Source of the DNA: Thiomonas arsenitoxydans
GTDB lineage: Bacteria; Pseudomonadota; Gammaproteobacteria; Burkholderiales; Burkholderiaceae_C
Direction of reading: 5' to 3'
Length of the DNA stretch: 64,000 bases
NCBI RefSeq assembly: GCF_000253115.1
Contig: NC_014145.1
Coordinates: 1,798,001 to 1,862,000, forward strand
Every line of letters begins with the position of its first letter. Within the stretch, counting starts at the first letter, position 1. Shown piece after piece: positions 33,182-43,542 of this stretch. Both the position numbers and the translations under genes were made by a program. Under the pieces are notes generated by a model. The model was not told the origin of the DNA. It made no database searches and saw only the letters and a program-made list of their open reading frames with translations.

Positions 33182-35794
33182 CTAATCCATGATCGCCTGC
33201 AGCAGCTCGTTTTCGAGTGTGTTCTGAATCCGGGCGTCACCCAGACCGGGGCCGGAAACCAGAAACGTATCTTCCACCCGCTCGCCGAGGGTGGTGATCT
33301 TGGCCAGTTGCAGGTCGATGTGGTGTTTGGCCAGCACCTGCGCAATGCCGAACAGCAGCCCGGCCCGGTCGTGCGCGGTCACGTTGAGAATCCAGCGCTG
33401 CCCGCGCTCGTCGGGGCGCAGACCGACGCGGGGGCTGACGGGAAAGTTGCGCACCCGCCGCGACAGTCGCCCGTGATGCGGGGGCGGCAGTGGCGCGGCA
33501 CTGCCCAGTTCGGCAAGCAGCGAGGTTTCGATCACGCCGGTCATCGCCCGGTCGTGCACTTTGGTGTGGGGTGACACCACGACGAAGCTGTCGAGCGCCC
33601 AGCCGTTGTTGGCGGTGTGGATCTTGGCGTCGAGAATGTTGAAGTTCTGATGATCGAAGTAGCCGCAGATGCGCGCGAACAGATCGGGTTGGTCGGGCGC
33701 GTACACCAGCACCTCCAGCCCCTCGCCTTCGGGCGCCAGTCGCGCGCTGATCACGGGCGACTGGCTGGCCACGCGGGCGTAGAGCTTGCGGGTGTGCCAG
33801 GCAATGTCTTGCGGATCGTTGCGCAGGAAATAGCCCATGTCCAGCGTGTCCCAGAGCGGCTTTTGTGCGCCCTGGGGCAGGGCGTAAAGGTTGAGAATGC
33901 GCTGCGCCTCGCGCTGGCGCAGCTGCAGTTCGGCCTCGGGTTGCGGCGTCTGGCCGCCGAGTGCGCGCAAGGTGGCGCGGTAGAGGTTTTCGAGCAGCTT
34001 GCCTTTCCAGGCGTTCCAAACTTTGGGGCTGGTACCGCGAATGTCGGCTACGGTCAGCAGGTACAGGGCGACGAGGTGACGCTCATCGCCCACGCGCCGG
34101 GCGAAGGCGGCGATGACCTCGGGGTCGCTCAAGTCTTCTTTCTGCGCCACGCGCGACATCTGCAGGTGCTCGCGCACGAGGAACACGGCCAGCTCGGTGT
34201 GTTCGGCGCTGATGCCGTGCGCCTTGCAGAACTTGCGGGTTTCGACGGCGCCCAGCTCGGAGTGATCGCCGCCGCGGCCCTTGGCGATATCGTGGAACAG
34301 CGCCGCGAGGATGAGCACCCACGGCGGATCGAAGTGTGCCGCCAGCTCCGAGCACAGCGGATATTCGTGGGCATGTTCGGGCATGAAAAAACGCCGCACA
34401 TTGCGCACGACCATCAGAATGTGCTGATCGACGGTATAGACGTGAAACAGGTCGTGCTGCATCTGCCCGACGATGCGGCGAAACGCCCACAGGTAGCGCC
34501 CGAGCACGCTGGTGCGGTTCATCAGCCGCAGGGCGTGAACGATGCCTTGCGGCGCCTGCAGGATGCGCACGAACTGCTCCCGGCTGCGCGGATCGTGGCG
34601 GAAGGCGCTGTCCATCCGGTGGCGCGCCAGGTAGATGGCGCGTAGTGCAGCGGGCGAAAGCCCCCGAGCGCCGGGCGCGCGCTGGAACACCGCAAAAATT
34701 TCCAGCAGCGTCCAAGGCTCTTGCTCGAAAAGCTGGAGATCGGCGGGCTCGATCATGCCGTCGCGCAGCACATAGCGCCCGTCTTGCACACCCTTGAGCC
34801 CGACAATCGCCTGCGCCATGGCCACCGACTGCGGCCAGAGCCGCCCCTCGATATCGAGCAGCACGATCTGGTTGATCTGCTCGACGGCTTTCGCCGCCCA
34901 GTAGTAGCGCTGCATCAGACGTTCGCCAGCCCGCTTGGTCGGCGTGGGCGCAAAGCCGAGCACCTTGGCAACGGCCGATTGCTGGTCGAACACCAGACGG
35001 TCTTCGCGCCGTCCGGCCAGCACATGCAGGTGCGCGCGGATGCGCTTGATCACGGTCTCGTTGCGCTGAATCTGGCGCACGGTATTGACATGGATGATTC
35101 CATGCGCCGCCAATTCCTTCCAGCTGCGCGCCAGACCGCTGGCCTGCGCCACCCAGAGCACGACCTGCAGATCGCGCAGACCGCCGGGGCTTTCCTTGCA
35201 ATTGGGCTCCAGCGCGTAGGGAGTATCTTCGAATTTGAGATGGCGCTGCTGCTGCTCGCGCATTTTGGCCTGAAAGAAGGCGCGGGCATCGAGATGAGCG
35301 AAAAACGCGCGGTTCAGCGAATCAGCCAAGGCGCGGTTGCCGCACAAAAAGCGCGATTCCAGCAGGGCCGTCTGCACCGTGATGTCCTTGTCGGCTTCGT
35401 CGATGCAGGCCTCGATGGTGCGCACACTCGGGCCGATTTCCAGGCCGATATCCCAGCAGGCGGTGATGAAGCCTGAGGCGGCCGCATCGATGGCGGCGTT
35501 GCTGCCCTGGGTCTGCTCAAGCAGCAGAAGCAGATCGATGTCGGAGAACGGAAACAGCTCGCCGCGTCCGTAGCCGCCTACGGCGATCAGCGCCGCATCG
35601 GGCGGCATGCCGCTTGTCGTCCACAGGGTCTGCAGCGTCTGATCGGCAAGGCGGGTAAGCCCGTGCAGCAGCGGCGTGACCTGCTGCGGGTGCTGCCCGA
35701 AGTGGTCGAGTAGCGCGGCACGTCCCTGTTTCCAGCTCAGGCGAATGTCGCTCAGCGCAACCTCAGCCGGATGGGAGGCGGCAGATGCGGTCAT
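33182..35794 (-). CDS. glnD: [Protein-PII] uridylyltransferase / uridylyl-removing enzyme
   Basis: GlnD senses glutamine and adds or removes UMP on PII, upstream of NtrB and of GlnA adenylylation. The 870 residues contain the nucleotidyltransferase motif GGYGRGELFPFSDIDLL (73-89). A PII-uridylyltransferase middle region follows, then an HD domain with AALFHDIAKGRGGDHSELG, and two C-terminal ACT domains (LEVLVYAPDQPDLFARICGY; NVTAHDRAGLLFGIAQ). Order and length are those of the family. The ATG at 35794 is used instead of the GTG at 35809. Confidence 0.96.
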   Translation of the reverse strand: MTASAASHPAEVALSDIRLSWKQGRAALLDHFGQHPQQVTPLLHGLTRLADQTLQTLWTTSGMPPDAALIAVGGYGRGELFPFSDIDLLLLLEQTQGSNAAIDAAASGFITACWDIGLEIGPSVRTIEACIDEADKDITVQTALLESRFLCGNRALADSLNRAFFAHLDARAFFQAKMREQQQRHLKFEDTPYALEPNCKESPGGLRDLQVVLWVAQASGLARSWKELAAHGIIHVNTVRQIQRNETVIKRIRAHLHVLAGRREDRLVFDQQSAVAKVLGFAPTPTKRAGERLMQRYYWAAKAVEQINQIVLLDIEGRLWPQSVAMAQAIVGLKGVQDGRYVLRDGMIEPADLQLFEQEPWTLLEIFAVFQRAPGARGLSPAALRAIYLARHRMDSAFRHDPRSREQFVRILQAPQGIVHALRLMNRTSVLGRYLWAFRRIVGQMQHDLFHVYTVDQHILMVVRNVRRFFMPEHAHEYPLCSELAAHFDPPWVLILAALFHDIAKGRGGDHSELGAVETRKFCKAHGISAEHTELAVFLVREHLQMSRVAQKEDLSDPEVIAAFARRVGDERHLVALYLLTVADIRGTSPKVWNAWKGKLLENLYRATLRALGGQTPQPEAELQLRQREAQRILNLYALPQGAQKPLWDTLDMGYFLRNDPQDIAWHTRKLYARVASQSPVISARLAPEGEGLEVLVYAPDQPDLFARICGYFDHQNFNILDAKIHTANNGWALDSFVVVSPHTKVHDRAMTGVIETSLLAELGSAAPLPPPHHGRLSRRVRNFPVSPRVGLRPDERGQRWILNVTAHDRAGLLFGIAQVLAKHHIDLQLAKITTLGERVEDTFLVSGPGLGDARIQNTLENELLQAIMD

Positions 35795-35840
35795 GGGCCT
35801 AACGTGCACGAAGTCACGATGACGGCCAGCGCAGCGCCGC

Positions 35841-36659
35841 TCAGGCGGCTAGGGCAGGCTGGCGAACGAAGGCGGGCGCGGGCTGGCAACCCGCCGAAGT
35901 GGTCAGCACTTCAAAGCCGGTGGAGGTGACCAGCACCGTGTGCTCCCACTGTGCAGACAGCGAACGGTCTTTGGTGACGATAGTCCAGCCGTCGGCCATT
36001 TCGCGGATGTCGCGACGCCCGGCGTTGATCATGGGCTCGATGGTGAAGGTCATGCCTTCGCGCAGCACTTCTCCCGTGCCCGCCTTGCCGTAGTGCAGCA
36101 CTTGCGGGTCTTCGTGGAAGTTGCGGCCGATGCCATGGCCGCAGAATTCGCGCACGATGCTGTAGCCCGCGCTCTCGGCGAAGGTCTGGATGACGTGGCC
36201 GATGTCGCCCAGCCGCGCACCCGGTTTGACCAGCGCGATGCCATGCCACATGGCCTCGAAGGTGATGTCAACCAGCCGCTGCACATGCTTGGGTACGGTG
36301 CCGATACTGAACATGCGGCTGCTGTCGCCGTGGAATCCGTCCTTGATGACGGTGACGTCGATGTTGATCACATCGCCGCTCTTCAGCGGTTTGTCGTTCG
36401 GAATGCCGTGGCAGATGACATTGTTGACCGAGGTGCAGATCGACGCGGGGTAGGGCGTGTAGCCCGGCGGCGCGTAATTTAGCGGGGCCGGAATGGCCTG
36501 CTGCACCTGGGTGATGTAGTCATACGCCAGCTTGTCGATCGCCTTGGTGGTGACGCCAGGCTGCACATGCGGGGTCAGGTAATCGAGCAATTCGGAGGCC
36601 AGTCGCCCGGCCACGCGCATTTTCTCGATTTCTTCAGGGGTTTTGATGGTGATGCTCAT
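35841..36659 (-). CDS. map: Methionine aminopeptidase type I
   Basis: Map removes the initiator Met from nascent proteins in the cytoplasm using two metal ions. The 272 residues show HGIPND, the metal ligands in INIDVTVIKDGFHGDSSRMF, then GHGIGRNFHEDP, FTIEPMIN and the final QWEHTVLV, which together form the Asp-Asp-His-Glu-Glu site. The ATG at 36659 gives MSITIKTPEEIEKMRVAGRL, the normal start; the upstream extension of the frame lies over purL. It is divergent from purL. Confidence 0.96.
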   Translation of the reverse strand: MSITIKTPEEIEKMRVAGRLASELLDYLTPHVQPGVTTKAIDKLAYDYITQVQQAIPAPLNYAPPGYTPYPASICTSVNNVICHGIPNDKPLKSGDVINIDVTVIKDGFHGDSSRMFSIGTVPKHVQRLVDITFEAMWHGIALVKPGARLGDIGHVIQTFAESAGYSIVREFCGHGIGRNFHEDPQVLHYGKAGTGEVLREGMTFTIEPMINAGRRDIREMADGWTIVTKDRSLSAQWEHTVLVTSTGFEVLTTSAGCQPAPAFVRQPALAA

Positions 36660-36721
36660 GGCGCAATTATCACACTCCTGACATGTGTTCGTGAGCCGCC
36701 TGTGTGCGTCATGGCGATTTC

Positions 36722-36727
36722 TATAAT
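36722..36727 (+). promoter_or_regulatory. Probable -10 box of purL
   Basis: A perfect TATAAT lies 51 bases before the purL ATG in the 119-base divergent gap with map. No convincing -35 box stands at the correct distance. Confidence 0.5.
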
Positions 36728-36778
36728 CTGCCGCTGACCGCCATCTCCCACCCCGCCCAGCCCGTTCAGGCTTCCCGC

Positions 36779-39700
36779 ATGCACATCCTTTTCTTTGAAG
36801 GCGCCAGCGCCTTGTCCGCGTTTCGCCAGGACGCATTGCAGGCCCGCCTGCGCCAGACCGCGCCGGAGATCGCCGATCGCGTGCGCCGTATTCATGCCCG
36901 CTATGTGCATGCGGTGGCGCTCGACGCCGCCCCGACTCCCGCGCTTCACGACAAACTCGAAGGCCTGCTGCGCTATGGCGATCCTTACGCCGGTCCCGCA
37001 CAGGGTCAGAGCCTGTATGTCATGCCGCGCCTGGGCACCCTTTCGCCCTGGGCTTCCAAGGCCACCGACATCGCTCGCTTGTGCGGCGCCGAGGTGCACC
37101 GGGTGGAACGCACGGTGCAATACCGCCTTGAGGCGGAGAGCGGGCTGCTGCGCGCCGCCAAACCGTTGACCGAGACCGAACTGCTTCAGCTCGCCGCCCT
37201 GCTGCACGACCGCATGACCGAAACCGTGGCGCTGCAGCGCAGCGAGCTGGAGCGTCTTTTTTCCGAACTGCCACCCCAGCCGCTGCAGCACGTGGACGTG
37301 CTCTCCGGCACGCTTGACGCCGGCCGCGCGGCGCTCGCGCGTGCCAATGTGGAGCAGGGACTGGCGCTGTCGGATGACGAGATCGACTATCTGCTCGACG
37401 CCTACCGCAAGCTCGGCCGCAACCCCACCGATGTCGAGCTGATGATGTTCGCCCAGGCCAACAGCGAACATTGCCGCCACAAAATTTTCAATGCTCGCTT
37501 CACCATCGATGGCGTCGATCAGCCGCACACCCTGTTCCAGATGATCCGCAACACCCACGCGGTGTCGCCGCAGGGCACGGTGGTGGCCTATGCCGACAAT
37601 GCCTCGGTGATGGAAGGCGGCACGGTGCAGGCCTGGCAACCCGATCCCGCCACGCACCGCTACGGCGCACAAGAAGGGCTCAAGCATGTGCTGATGAAGG
37701 TGGAAACGCACAATCACCCCACCGCCATTTCGCCGTTTCCCGGTGCGGCCACCGGAGCCGGTGGAGAGATTCGCGACGAGGGCGCCACCGGCCGTGGCTC
37801 GCGCCCCAAGGCGGGGCTCACCGGGTTTTCGGTCTCCAATCTGCGGCTGCCGGGCGCTGGCGAACCTTGGGAGGCGGCCACAGAAACATTCGGCAAGCCC
37901 GGTCACACCGCCAGCCCGCTGCAGATCATGCTCGACGGGCCGCTGGGCGGCGCGGCGTTCAACAACGAGTTCGGCCGTCCCAATCTTGCCGGGTACTTCC
38001 GCGTGTTCGAACAACCGGTGGACGGCAAGGTCTGGGGTTATCACAAGCCCATCATGCTCGCCGGTGGCTTGGGCTCCATCGATGCCCGCATGACGCACAA
38101 AAAGGCATTTCCCGCAGGCACGCTGCTGGTGCAGCTTGGCGGCCCGGGCATGCGCATCGGCTTGGGCGGCGGCGCGGCGTCGAGTCTGGCCACCGGCAGC
38201 AACGCCACCCATCTCGATTTCGATTCGGTGCAGCGCGGCAACCCGGAAATTCAGCGCCGGGCGCAAGAAGTCATCAACGCCTGCTGCGCGCTAGGCGAGG
38301 CCAATCCCATTCTGTCGATTCACGATGTGGGCGCTGGCGGACTGTCCAACGCCTTTCCTGAGTTGGTGGAGGGCGCGGGCCGTGGCGCGGTGTTCCAGTT
38401 GCGCGATGTTCCACTTGAAGAGTCTGGCCTAAGTCCAAGAGAAATATGGAGTAACGAAAGCCAGGAGCGCTATGTTCTGGCCATTGCTCCTGATCAGCAA
38501 GAGGCTTTCGCCGCGCTGTGCGCCCGCGAGCGCTGCCCCTTTGCGGTGGTGGGCGTCGCCACGCAAGAGCAAACGTTGATCGTGAATGACAGCCTGCACG
38601 CTGACCAGCCCGATCTGGCCCGTCCGGTCGATCTGCCGCTGGACGTGCTGCTGGGCAAGCCGCCGCGCGTGCATCGTCAGGCGCAGCGGCAGTTGCCGCA
38701 AGGCGAGGCGCTTGATCTGGCTGAGGTCGATCTGGCGCAGGCCTGCGAAGCGGTGCTGCGCCACCCCACGGTAGCGAGCAAGCGCTTTCTCATCACCATT
38801 GGCGACCGCACGGTAGGCGGCATGAGCCACCGCGATCCCATGGTCGGCCCCTGGCAGGTGCCGGTGGCCGACTGTGCCGTCACGCTCGCTGACTACGCCG
38901 GATTTCGGGGCGAGGCGATGAGCGTGGCCGAGCGTGCGCCCGTTGCGGTGCTCAACCCCGCCGCGTCGGGTCGGCTGGCGGTGAGCGAGGCGGTGCTCAA
39001 TCTGCTGGCCGCCCCGGTGCAACGTCTGGCCGACATCAAGCTGTCGTGCAACTGGATGGCCGCCTGCGGCCAGCCAGGGCAGGACGCCGCGCTGTACGAC
39101 ACCGTGCACGCCATCGGCATGGAACTCTGTCCCGCTCTGGGTATTTCGGTGCCCGTGGGCAAGGATTCGCTGTCGATGCATACGCGCTGGGAAGACGCGG
39201 GTCAGGCCAAGAGCGTGACTTCGCCGGTCTCGCTGGTGGTCTCCGCCTTCGCCACGCTGCCCGACGTGCGCGGCACGCTTACGCCGCAGCTGCGCACCGA
39301 TGCGCCGAGCAGCCTGATTCTGGTCGATCTGGGCCAGGGCAAAAGGCGCATGGGCGCGAGCATCCTGGCGCAGACGCTCGGGAAGATCGGCGACATCACC
39401 CCCGATCTCAACAGCCCGGACTTGCTGAAATCGTTTGCGGAAGCGCTGGCTGAATTGCGCACGGCAGGTCAAGTCTGGGCCTATCACGACCGATCCGACG
39501 GCGGCCTGTGGGCGGCTGCCTGCGAAATGGCCTTCGCCGGGCATTGCGGCCTCAGCCTGAATGTGGACGTGCTCACGCTCGAAGGCAACGAAGCCGACGA
39601 CTGGGGCGACGCCAAAGACTGGGCCAAGCAGGTCGGCCCGCGCCGTCACATTCAAACCTTGCGCGCACTGTTCAACGAAGAGCCCGGCTTGCTGCTGCAA

Positions 39701-40786
39701 GTGCCCGCAACGCAGCGCGACGCCGTGCTGCAGACCCTGCGGCAGCATGGCCTGTCGGCGCACAGCCACGCCATCGGCACGGTCAACGACGGCGACGTCA
39801 TCGAGATCTGGCGCGACACGCAGCGCATTTACACCGCACCTCGCACCCAATTGCAGCAAGTGTGGGACCGCGTGTCGTGGCGCATGGCGATGTTGCGCGA
39901 CAACCCCGAGTGCGCCCAAGCCGAGCACGACGCGCTGGCCGACGCCGCCGATCCGGGGCTGCACTTGCACCTGACTTTCGACGCCCAGCAAGACATCGCC
40001 GCGCCTTTCATCGCCAGCGGGGCGCGGCCGCAAGTCGCCATCCTGCGTGAGCAGGGCGTCAACTCGCAGGTGGAAATGGCCTACGCCATGCACCGCGCCG
40101 GGTTCGACGCGGTGGACGTGCATATGAGCGACCTGATGGCAGGCCGCGCCCGGCTGGGCGATTTCCGCGGCTTTGTCGCCTGCGGCGGTTTCAGCTACGG
40201 CGACGTGCTCGGCGCGGGCGAGGGCTGGGCGCGTTCCATTCTGTTCAACCCCGAGCTCGCCGATCAATTCGCACGCTTTTTCGGCCGTACCGATACCTTC
40301 GCGCTGGGCGTGTGCAACGGCTGCCAGATGCTGGCCGCACTCGCCCCCATGATTCCTGGCGCCCGCGCCTGGCCGCGCTTCACCCGCAACCGCTCGGAGC
40401 AGTTCGAGGCGCGGTTGTCGCTGGTGGAAGTCGCCGAGTCGCCGTCCCTCTTTTTTCAGGGCATGGCTGGCAGCCGCGCGCCCATCGCTGTGGCGCATGG
40501 CGAAGGGCGGGCCGATTTTTCGCAGCAGGGCGACGCGAAGCTGCTGCAGGTGGCCATGCGCTTTGTCGATCATCAGGGCCAACCCACGGAGCGTTATCCC
40601 TACAACCCCAACGGCAGCCCCGAGGGCATCACCGCCGTGACCACGCCCGATGGCCGCTTTACCGCGCTGATGCCGCACCCGGAGCGGGTGTTCCGCAGCG
40701 TGCAGATGAGCTGGACCGCCGAAGACCAGGGCGACGACAGCCCGTGGATGCGCATGTTCCGCAATGCGCGGGCCTGGTGTGAGTGA
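36779..40786 (+). CDS. purL: Phosphoribosylformylglycinamidine synthase, large single-chain type
   Basis: This enzyme performs step four of purine synthesis, turning FGAR into FGAM with ATP and glutamine. The 1335 residues correspond to the fused gammaproteobacterial/betaproteobacterial form. An N-terminal PurS-like region comes first. The two AIRS-type halves follow ([47 protein letters not shown]). The C-terminal glutaminase has the nucleophile in GVCNGCQML and the closing [16 protein letters not shown]. The ATG at 36779 ([16 protein letters not shown]) is the family start; the frame is open 25 codons upstream. GC-rich tandem repeats begin directly after its stop. Confidence 0.97.
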   Translation: MHILFFEGASALSAFRQDALQARLRQTAPEIADRVRRIHARYVHAVALDAAPTPALHDKLEGLLRYGDPYAGPAQGQSLYVMPRLGTLSPWASKATDIARLCGAEVHRVERTVQYRLEAESGLLRAAKPLTETELLQLAALLHDRMTETVALQRSELERLFSELPPQPLQHVDVLSGTLDAGRAALARANVEQGLALSDDEIDYLLDAYRKLGRNPTDVELMMFAQANSEHCRHKIFNARFTIDGVDQPHTLFQMIRNTHAVSPQGTVVAYADNASVMEGGTVQAWQPDPATHRYGAQEGLKHVLMKVETHNHPTAISPFPGAATGAGGEIRDEGATGRGSRPKAGLTGFSVSNLRLPGAGEPWEAATETFGKPGHTASPLQIMLDGPLGGAAFNNEFGRPNLAGYFRVFEQPVDGKVWGYHKPIMLAGGLGSIDARMTHKKAFPAGTLLVQLGGPGMRIGLGGGAASSLATGSNATHLDFDSVQRGNPEIQRRAQEVINACCALGEANPILSIHDVGAGGLSNAFPELVEGAGRGAVFQLRDVPLEESGLSPREIWSNESQERYVLAIAPDQQEAFAALCARERCPFAVVGVATQEQTLIVNDSLHADQPDLARPVDLPLDVLLGKPPRVHRQAQRQLPQGEALDLAEVDLAQACEAVLRHPTVASKRFLITIGDRTVGGMSHRDPMVGPWQVPVADCAVTLADYAGFRGEAMSVAERAPVAVLNPAASGRLAVSEAVLNLLAAPVQRLADIKLSCNWMAACGQPGQDAALYDTVHAIGMELCPALGISVPVGKDSLSMHTRWEDAGQAKSVTSPVSLVVSAFATLPDVRGTLTPQLRTDAPSSLILVDLGQGKRRMGASILAQTLGKIGDITPDLNSPDLLKSFAEALAELRTAGQVWAYHDRSDGGLWAAACEMAFAGHCGLSLNVDVLTLEGNEADDWGDAKDWAKQVGPRRHIQTLRALFNEEPGLLLQVPATQRDAVLQTLRQHGLSAHSHAIGTVNDGDVIEIWRDTQRIYTAPRTQLQQVWDRVSWRMAMLRDNPECAQAEHDALADAADPGLHLHLTFDAQQDIAAPFIASGARPQVAILREQGVNSQVEMAYAMHRAGFDAVDVHMSDLMAGRARLGDFRGFVACGGFSYGDVLGAGEGWARSILFNPELADQFARFFGRTDTFALGVCNGCQMLAALAPMIPGARAWPRFTRNRSEQFEARLSLVEVAESPSLFFQGMAGSRAPIAVAHGEGRADFSQQGDAKLLQVAMRFVDHQGQPTERYPYNPNGSPEGITAVTTPDGRFTALMPHPERVFRSVQMSWTAEDQGDDSPWMRMFRNARAWCE

Positions 40787-40787
40787 A

Positions 40788-41030
40788 GTGGCCCCCACGC
40801 TCCCGCTGCGCGGTCGCTGCCCCCCGAGGGGGCGCACCCCGCCTTGGGGCGGCCCGGCGGCGGGGTGGGTGGCCCCCACGCTCCCGCTGCGCGGTTGCTG
40901 CCCCCCGAGGGGGCCCACCCCGCCTTGGGGCGGCCCGGCGGCGGGGTGGGTGGCCCCCACGCTCCCGCTGCGCGGTTGCTGCCCCCCGAGGGGGCCCACC
41001 CCGCCTTGGGGCGGCCCGGCGGCGGGGTGG
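40788..41030. repeat. Three tandem copies of an 81-bp GC-rich repeat
   Basis: Copies lie at 40788-40868, 40869-40949 and 40950-41030, almost identical. Copy 1 differs from the others by single bases (GGTCGC against GGTTGC, GGCGCAC against GGCCCAC). Each unit starts GTGGCCCCCACGCTCCCGC and contains inverted repeats: GCCCCC-GAG-GGGGC, and CACCCCGCC against GGCGGGGTG. The hairpins may end purL transcription. Similar GC-rich palindromic elements are scattered through Comamonadaceae and Burkholderiales genomes from memory, but I could not check this. 81 bases is 27 codons, so an open frame passes through all copies; it is not regarded as coding. Confidence 0.9.
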
Positions 41031-41041
41031 ACGCGTTGATC

Positions 41042-41761
41042 ATGGCGGGAAGCCGAATCAGCCGCTACGGCGGCGTCGATACCCTGCGCGGCCTGGCCGT
41101 GCTGTGGATGATGTCGTTTCATTTCAGTTTCGACCTGAACTGGTTCGGCTTCATCCACACCGACTTCTACACCAGCCCCTGGTGGCTCGATCAGCGTATT
41201 GCCATCGTGAGCCTGTTTGTTTTCACCGTCGGACTGACGCAGACCTTCACTGACGCGAGCGGCCGCCCGGCGCGGCATTTCTGGAAGCGCTGGGCGCAAA
41301 TCGTGGGCGCTTCGCTACTGGTCACGGCAGGCAGCTACGCCGCGTTTCCGCACAGCTTCATCTACTTCGGCATTCTTCAGGGCATCGCGGCCATGTTGCT
41401 GTTGCACCGGCTGGTGTTCCGCCACTTCGGCGCCTGGGTGCTGCTGCTCGCCCCCATCGCCATTGCCGCGCCTCAGCTTTGGGGGCACGCTTTTTTCAAT
41501 TCGCCGTGGTGGAACTGGACCGGGCTGATCACGCAAAAACCCATCACCGAAGACTACGCGCCACTGCTGCCGTGGATCGGTGTGCTGTGGATCGGCGCCG
41601 GCACAGGCTGGCTGCTGGCGCGGGTGCAATTCCGGCCCTTGCGCCATCTGCCCGAAATTCGTCCGCTGTCTTTCCTTGGGCGCTGGCCCTTGACCATTTA
41701 CCTGCTGCATCAACCCGTTTTCGTCGGCCTGGTCTGGCTGGCCGCACATCTGCGGGGGTGA
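41042..41761 (+). CDS. DUF1624 / HGSNAT-like membrane acyltransferase-type protein
   Basis: The 239-residue integral membrane protein has about seven helices and the DUF1624 opening RYGGVDTLRGLAVLWMMSFH followed by FDLNWFG. The conserved late segment is FLGRWPLTIYLLHQPVFVGL. The family is related to heparan-alpha-glucosaminide N-acetyltransferase catalytic domains and to OpgC-like acyltransferases; its own substrate is unknown. The open frame runs back into the repeats, but the ATG at 41042, right after the third copy, is the plausible start. Confidence 0.82.
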   Translation: MAGSRISRYGGVDTLRGLAVLWMMSFHFSFDLNWFGFIHTDFYTSPWWLDQRIAIVSLFVFTVGLTQTFTDASGRPARHFWKRWAQIVGASLLVTAGSYAAFPHSFIYFGILQGIAAMLLLHRLVFRHFGAWVLLLAPIAIAAPQLWGHAFFNSPWWNWTGLITQKPITEDYAPLLPWIGVLWIGAGTGWLLARVQFRPLRHLPEIRPLSFLGRWPLTIYLLHQPVFVGLVWLAAHLRG

Positions 41762-41764
41762 TTC

Positions 41765-42045
41765 GTGGAAGAACTTGTCGACGCCTCCATCGACTACCTG
41801 CTGCATTACGGCGACAGCGATCACTGGTTTTTCATTCCGCAGGCGAAGGATGAAGAAGACGCGCTGCGCTACTTTTTCTGCATCGAAGGCTACGGCCAGA
41901 GCCGCCAGTTCGGCACCCTGCAGCGCGAGTTGTGCCTGCTCGTGCCGCTGCAGCACTTCTGCAGGATCGCGACGCCATCGAGCGCCGAGTCGAGCGTCTG
42001 CGACGGGACATTCGCGCACGCCGAGAAGCAGAAGAGGGGCTTTGA
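41765..42045 (+). pseudogene. Small acidic protein gene with a probable frameshift
   Basis: A GTG at 41765 starts a frame coding for DASIDYLLHYGDSDHWFFIP and ALRYFFCIEGYGQSRQFGTL. After about 41940 this frame turns into improbable sequence. An alternative frame continues a believable helix, LLQDRDAIERRVERLRRDI then RARREAEEGL, and stops at 42045. The simplest reading is a single gene of about 93 residues broken by an indel between 41938 and 41962, or a sequencing error. No family is recognised. It follows the DUF1624 gene by 3 bases. Confidence 0.5.
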
Positions 42046-42062
42046 GACGTCAGCGCAGCGAT

Positions 42063-42515
42063 TCAGCCGAAACCGTGGCTCATCAGCGTCGCCAGCAAGG
42101 GGATGATGACCATCACATGCGATTGCGCCATCAGCCAGCGGCGCTCTTTTTTCACTTCTTCTACGGCGGGCTGCCACGCTACCATTGCCCGAGCCTGAAG
42201 GCCCCAGCGCCCCAGCCGCTGCGTAGACGGCCAGGACATCACCGCCATCAGCGCCAGCAACACCACCTTGGCCCACAACAAGGGGTTGTGCAGCAGCCAC
42301 TGCGGGCCTTTGATGCCCCAGAACACCAGCGCCAGCCCGCTGGCCAGCACCGCGGCAAAGCTGCCCCAGACCCACACATCCAGCCTGCGAAGGCGAGCCA
42401 GCACCTGGGCATCGACGGCGCCCACCCGGGTCAGGCTGGTCTTGGCGGTGAGAAAAACCGCCAGCCCCAGCATGGCGGAGAGATGAAGGTAAAGCAGCAG
42501 AGCATCGGTCAACAT
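42063..42515 (-). CDS. DUF2214-type membrane protein
   Basis: The 150-residue protein has four hydrophobic helices: LLYLHLSAMLGLAVFLT, WGSFAAVLASGLALVFWG, AKVVLLALMAVMSW and HVMVIIPLLATLMSHGFG. The pattern and spacing (His in the first helix, W/K region in the middle) match the DUF2214 family of unknown function, related in shape to CopD-like proteins. The ATG at 42515 lies 6 bases from the stop of the Rrf2 regulator on the same strand, so the two are probably one operon. Confidence 0.75.
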   Translation of the reverse strand: MLTDALLLYLHLSAMLGLAVFLTAKTSLTRVGAVDAQVLARLRRLDVWVWGSFAAVLASGLALVFWGIKGPQWLLHNPLLWAKVVLLALMAVMSWPSTQRLGRWGLQARAMVAWQPAVEEVKKERRWLMAQSHVMVIIPLLATLMSHGFG

Positions 42516-42521
42516 GGCGGG

Positions 42522-42986
42522 TCAGTCCGGTTTGAGATGGATCATCTCGGTTTTTCTGGTCTGCAGGGTGATGAAGTGCTGCAGCGGCGGGTGCAGGCAA
42601 TCCGCCAGAGTCGAGGTATTGAGCCGCGCGTAAAACGCCTCTGCGGCGTCGCTCAGCAAGGGCCGCAGCAGGCACAACGGAGTGAGATTGCAATGGCCGC
42701 CGTCGGGGCGAAGGCATTCCACCAGGCCCTGGCCGTCTTCCAGCCAGCGCACGACATTCCCAAGAAGTATTTCTGAAGCGTCTTTATCAAGACGAACGCC
42801 ACCATTGGCGCCGCGTTGATTCTGCACGTAGCCACCGGCAGCAAGACGCTGGAGCACCTTGATAAGATGCTCACGCGAGATATCAAGAATCCTCGCTAAT
42901 TCTTTGCTATTTAATGATTGATCTGGGTTTTCTGCCAGCACCATCAAGGCGCGCAGTCCAAAGTCTGTGAACTGGGTCAGTTTCAA
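42522..42986 (-). CDS. Rrf2-family iron-sulfur regulator, NsrR-like
   Basis: The 154-residue protein has a winged helix-turn-helix (MKLTQFTDFGLRALMVLAE, SREHLIKVLQRLAAGGYV). Three Cys lie at 91, 99 and 105, the arrangement that holds the cluster in NsrR. NsrR senses nitric oxide and represses NO-detoxifying genes. Here it is divergent from a truncated globin with a 67-base shared promoter region. It starts at a TTG, fixed by the conserved N-terminus. An IscR or RsrR-like role is possible, though the Cys spacing fits NsrR better. Confidence 0.85.
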   Translation of the reverse strand: MKLTQFTDFGLRALMVLAENPDQSLNSKELARILDISREHLIKVLQRLAAGGYVQNQRGANGGVRLDKDASEILLGNVVRWLEDGQGLVECLRPDGGHCNLTPLCLLRPLLSDAAEAFYARLNTSTLADCLHPPLQHFITLQTRKTEMIHLKPD

Positions 42987-43053
42987 TTCGTGGCTTGCCT
43001 GTCTAGTCGTGTGAAGCTATAGTGAAATTAAATAGTCCACATAAGAGGTTGTC

Positions 43054-43542
43054 ATGACGCATCCTACCGCGAGTCGAATCACAATGCCAGAAAGCCAGCA
43101 AAGCTTGTTCAGGCAAGTGCTGGACGCAACGCCAGCCGAGATTGCGCCTGAGGATCGCCGCAGCGCTCTGGCCGAACAGCTCCGCACACAGACGGGGCTC
43201 GACGAGCGCGCCCTCGATCGCTTGGTGCGTCGGTTTTATGCACATGCCCGGCTTGATCCAGATCTCGGTCCGATGTTTGAGGCGCATGTGACCGACTGGG
43301 AGGCGCATTACGCCCGGATGGTGGATTTCTGGGCCTCGGTCGGCCTGCTTGCTGGACGCTATCACCGCAATGCCTTGCAGGCGCATCGCCCCTTGCCTCT
43401 GCACCCTGCGCACTTCGCCCGCTGGCTGGATCTGTTCGACCAGACGCTGCAGGAAGAAGTCTCACCTGCGGCACGCGCGCACCTGATGACCATTGCGCAG
43501 CGCATAGCGGCAACTCTGAACAGCCGCCTGTGTTCGCGATGA
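43054..43542 (+). CDS. Group III truncated hemoglobin
   Basis: The 162-residue protein has an N-terminal extension of about 45 residues and a globin core with RLVRRFYAHARLDPDLGPMF, WEAHYARMVDFWASV and AHRPLPLHPAHFARWL. The last contains the probable proximal His (about 111). Group III globins bind oxygen or NO. The NsrR-like regulator on the other strand suggests NO control. The ATG at 43054 follows AAGAGG. Confidence 0.83.
   Translation: MTHPTASRITMPESQQSLFRQVLDATPAEIAPEDRRSALAEQLRTQTGLDERALDRLVRRFYAHARLDPDLGPMFEAHVTDWEAHYARMVDFWASVGLLAGRYHRNALQAHRPLPLHPAHFARWLDLFDQTLQEEVSPAARAHLMTIAQRIAATLNSRLCSR

Noticed and set aside
40788..41030. CRISPR-like array or repeat-containing protein in the tandem repeats
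   Set aside because: The copies are directly joined without variable spacers, and no start or ribosome-binding site supports a protein.
38429..41299. 956-codon minus-strand frame across purL and the 81-bp repeats
   Set aside because: Antisense to purL; its repeated Pro/Gly-rich segment only reflects the tandem repeat length being a multiple of three.
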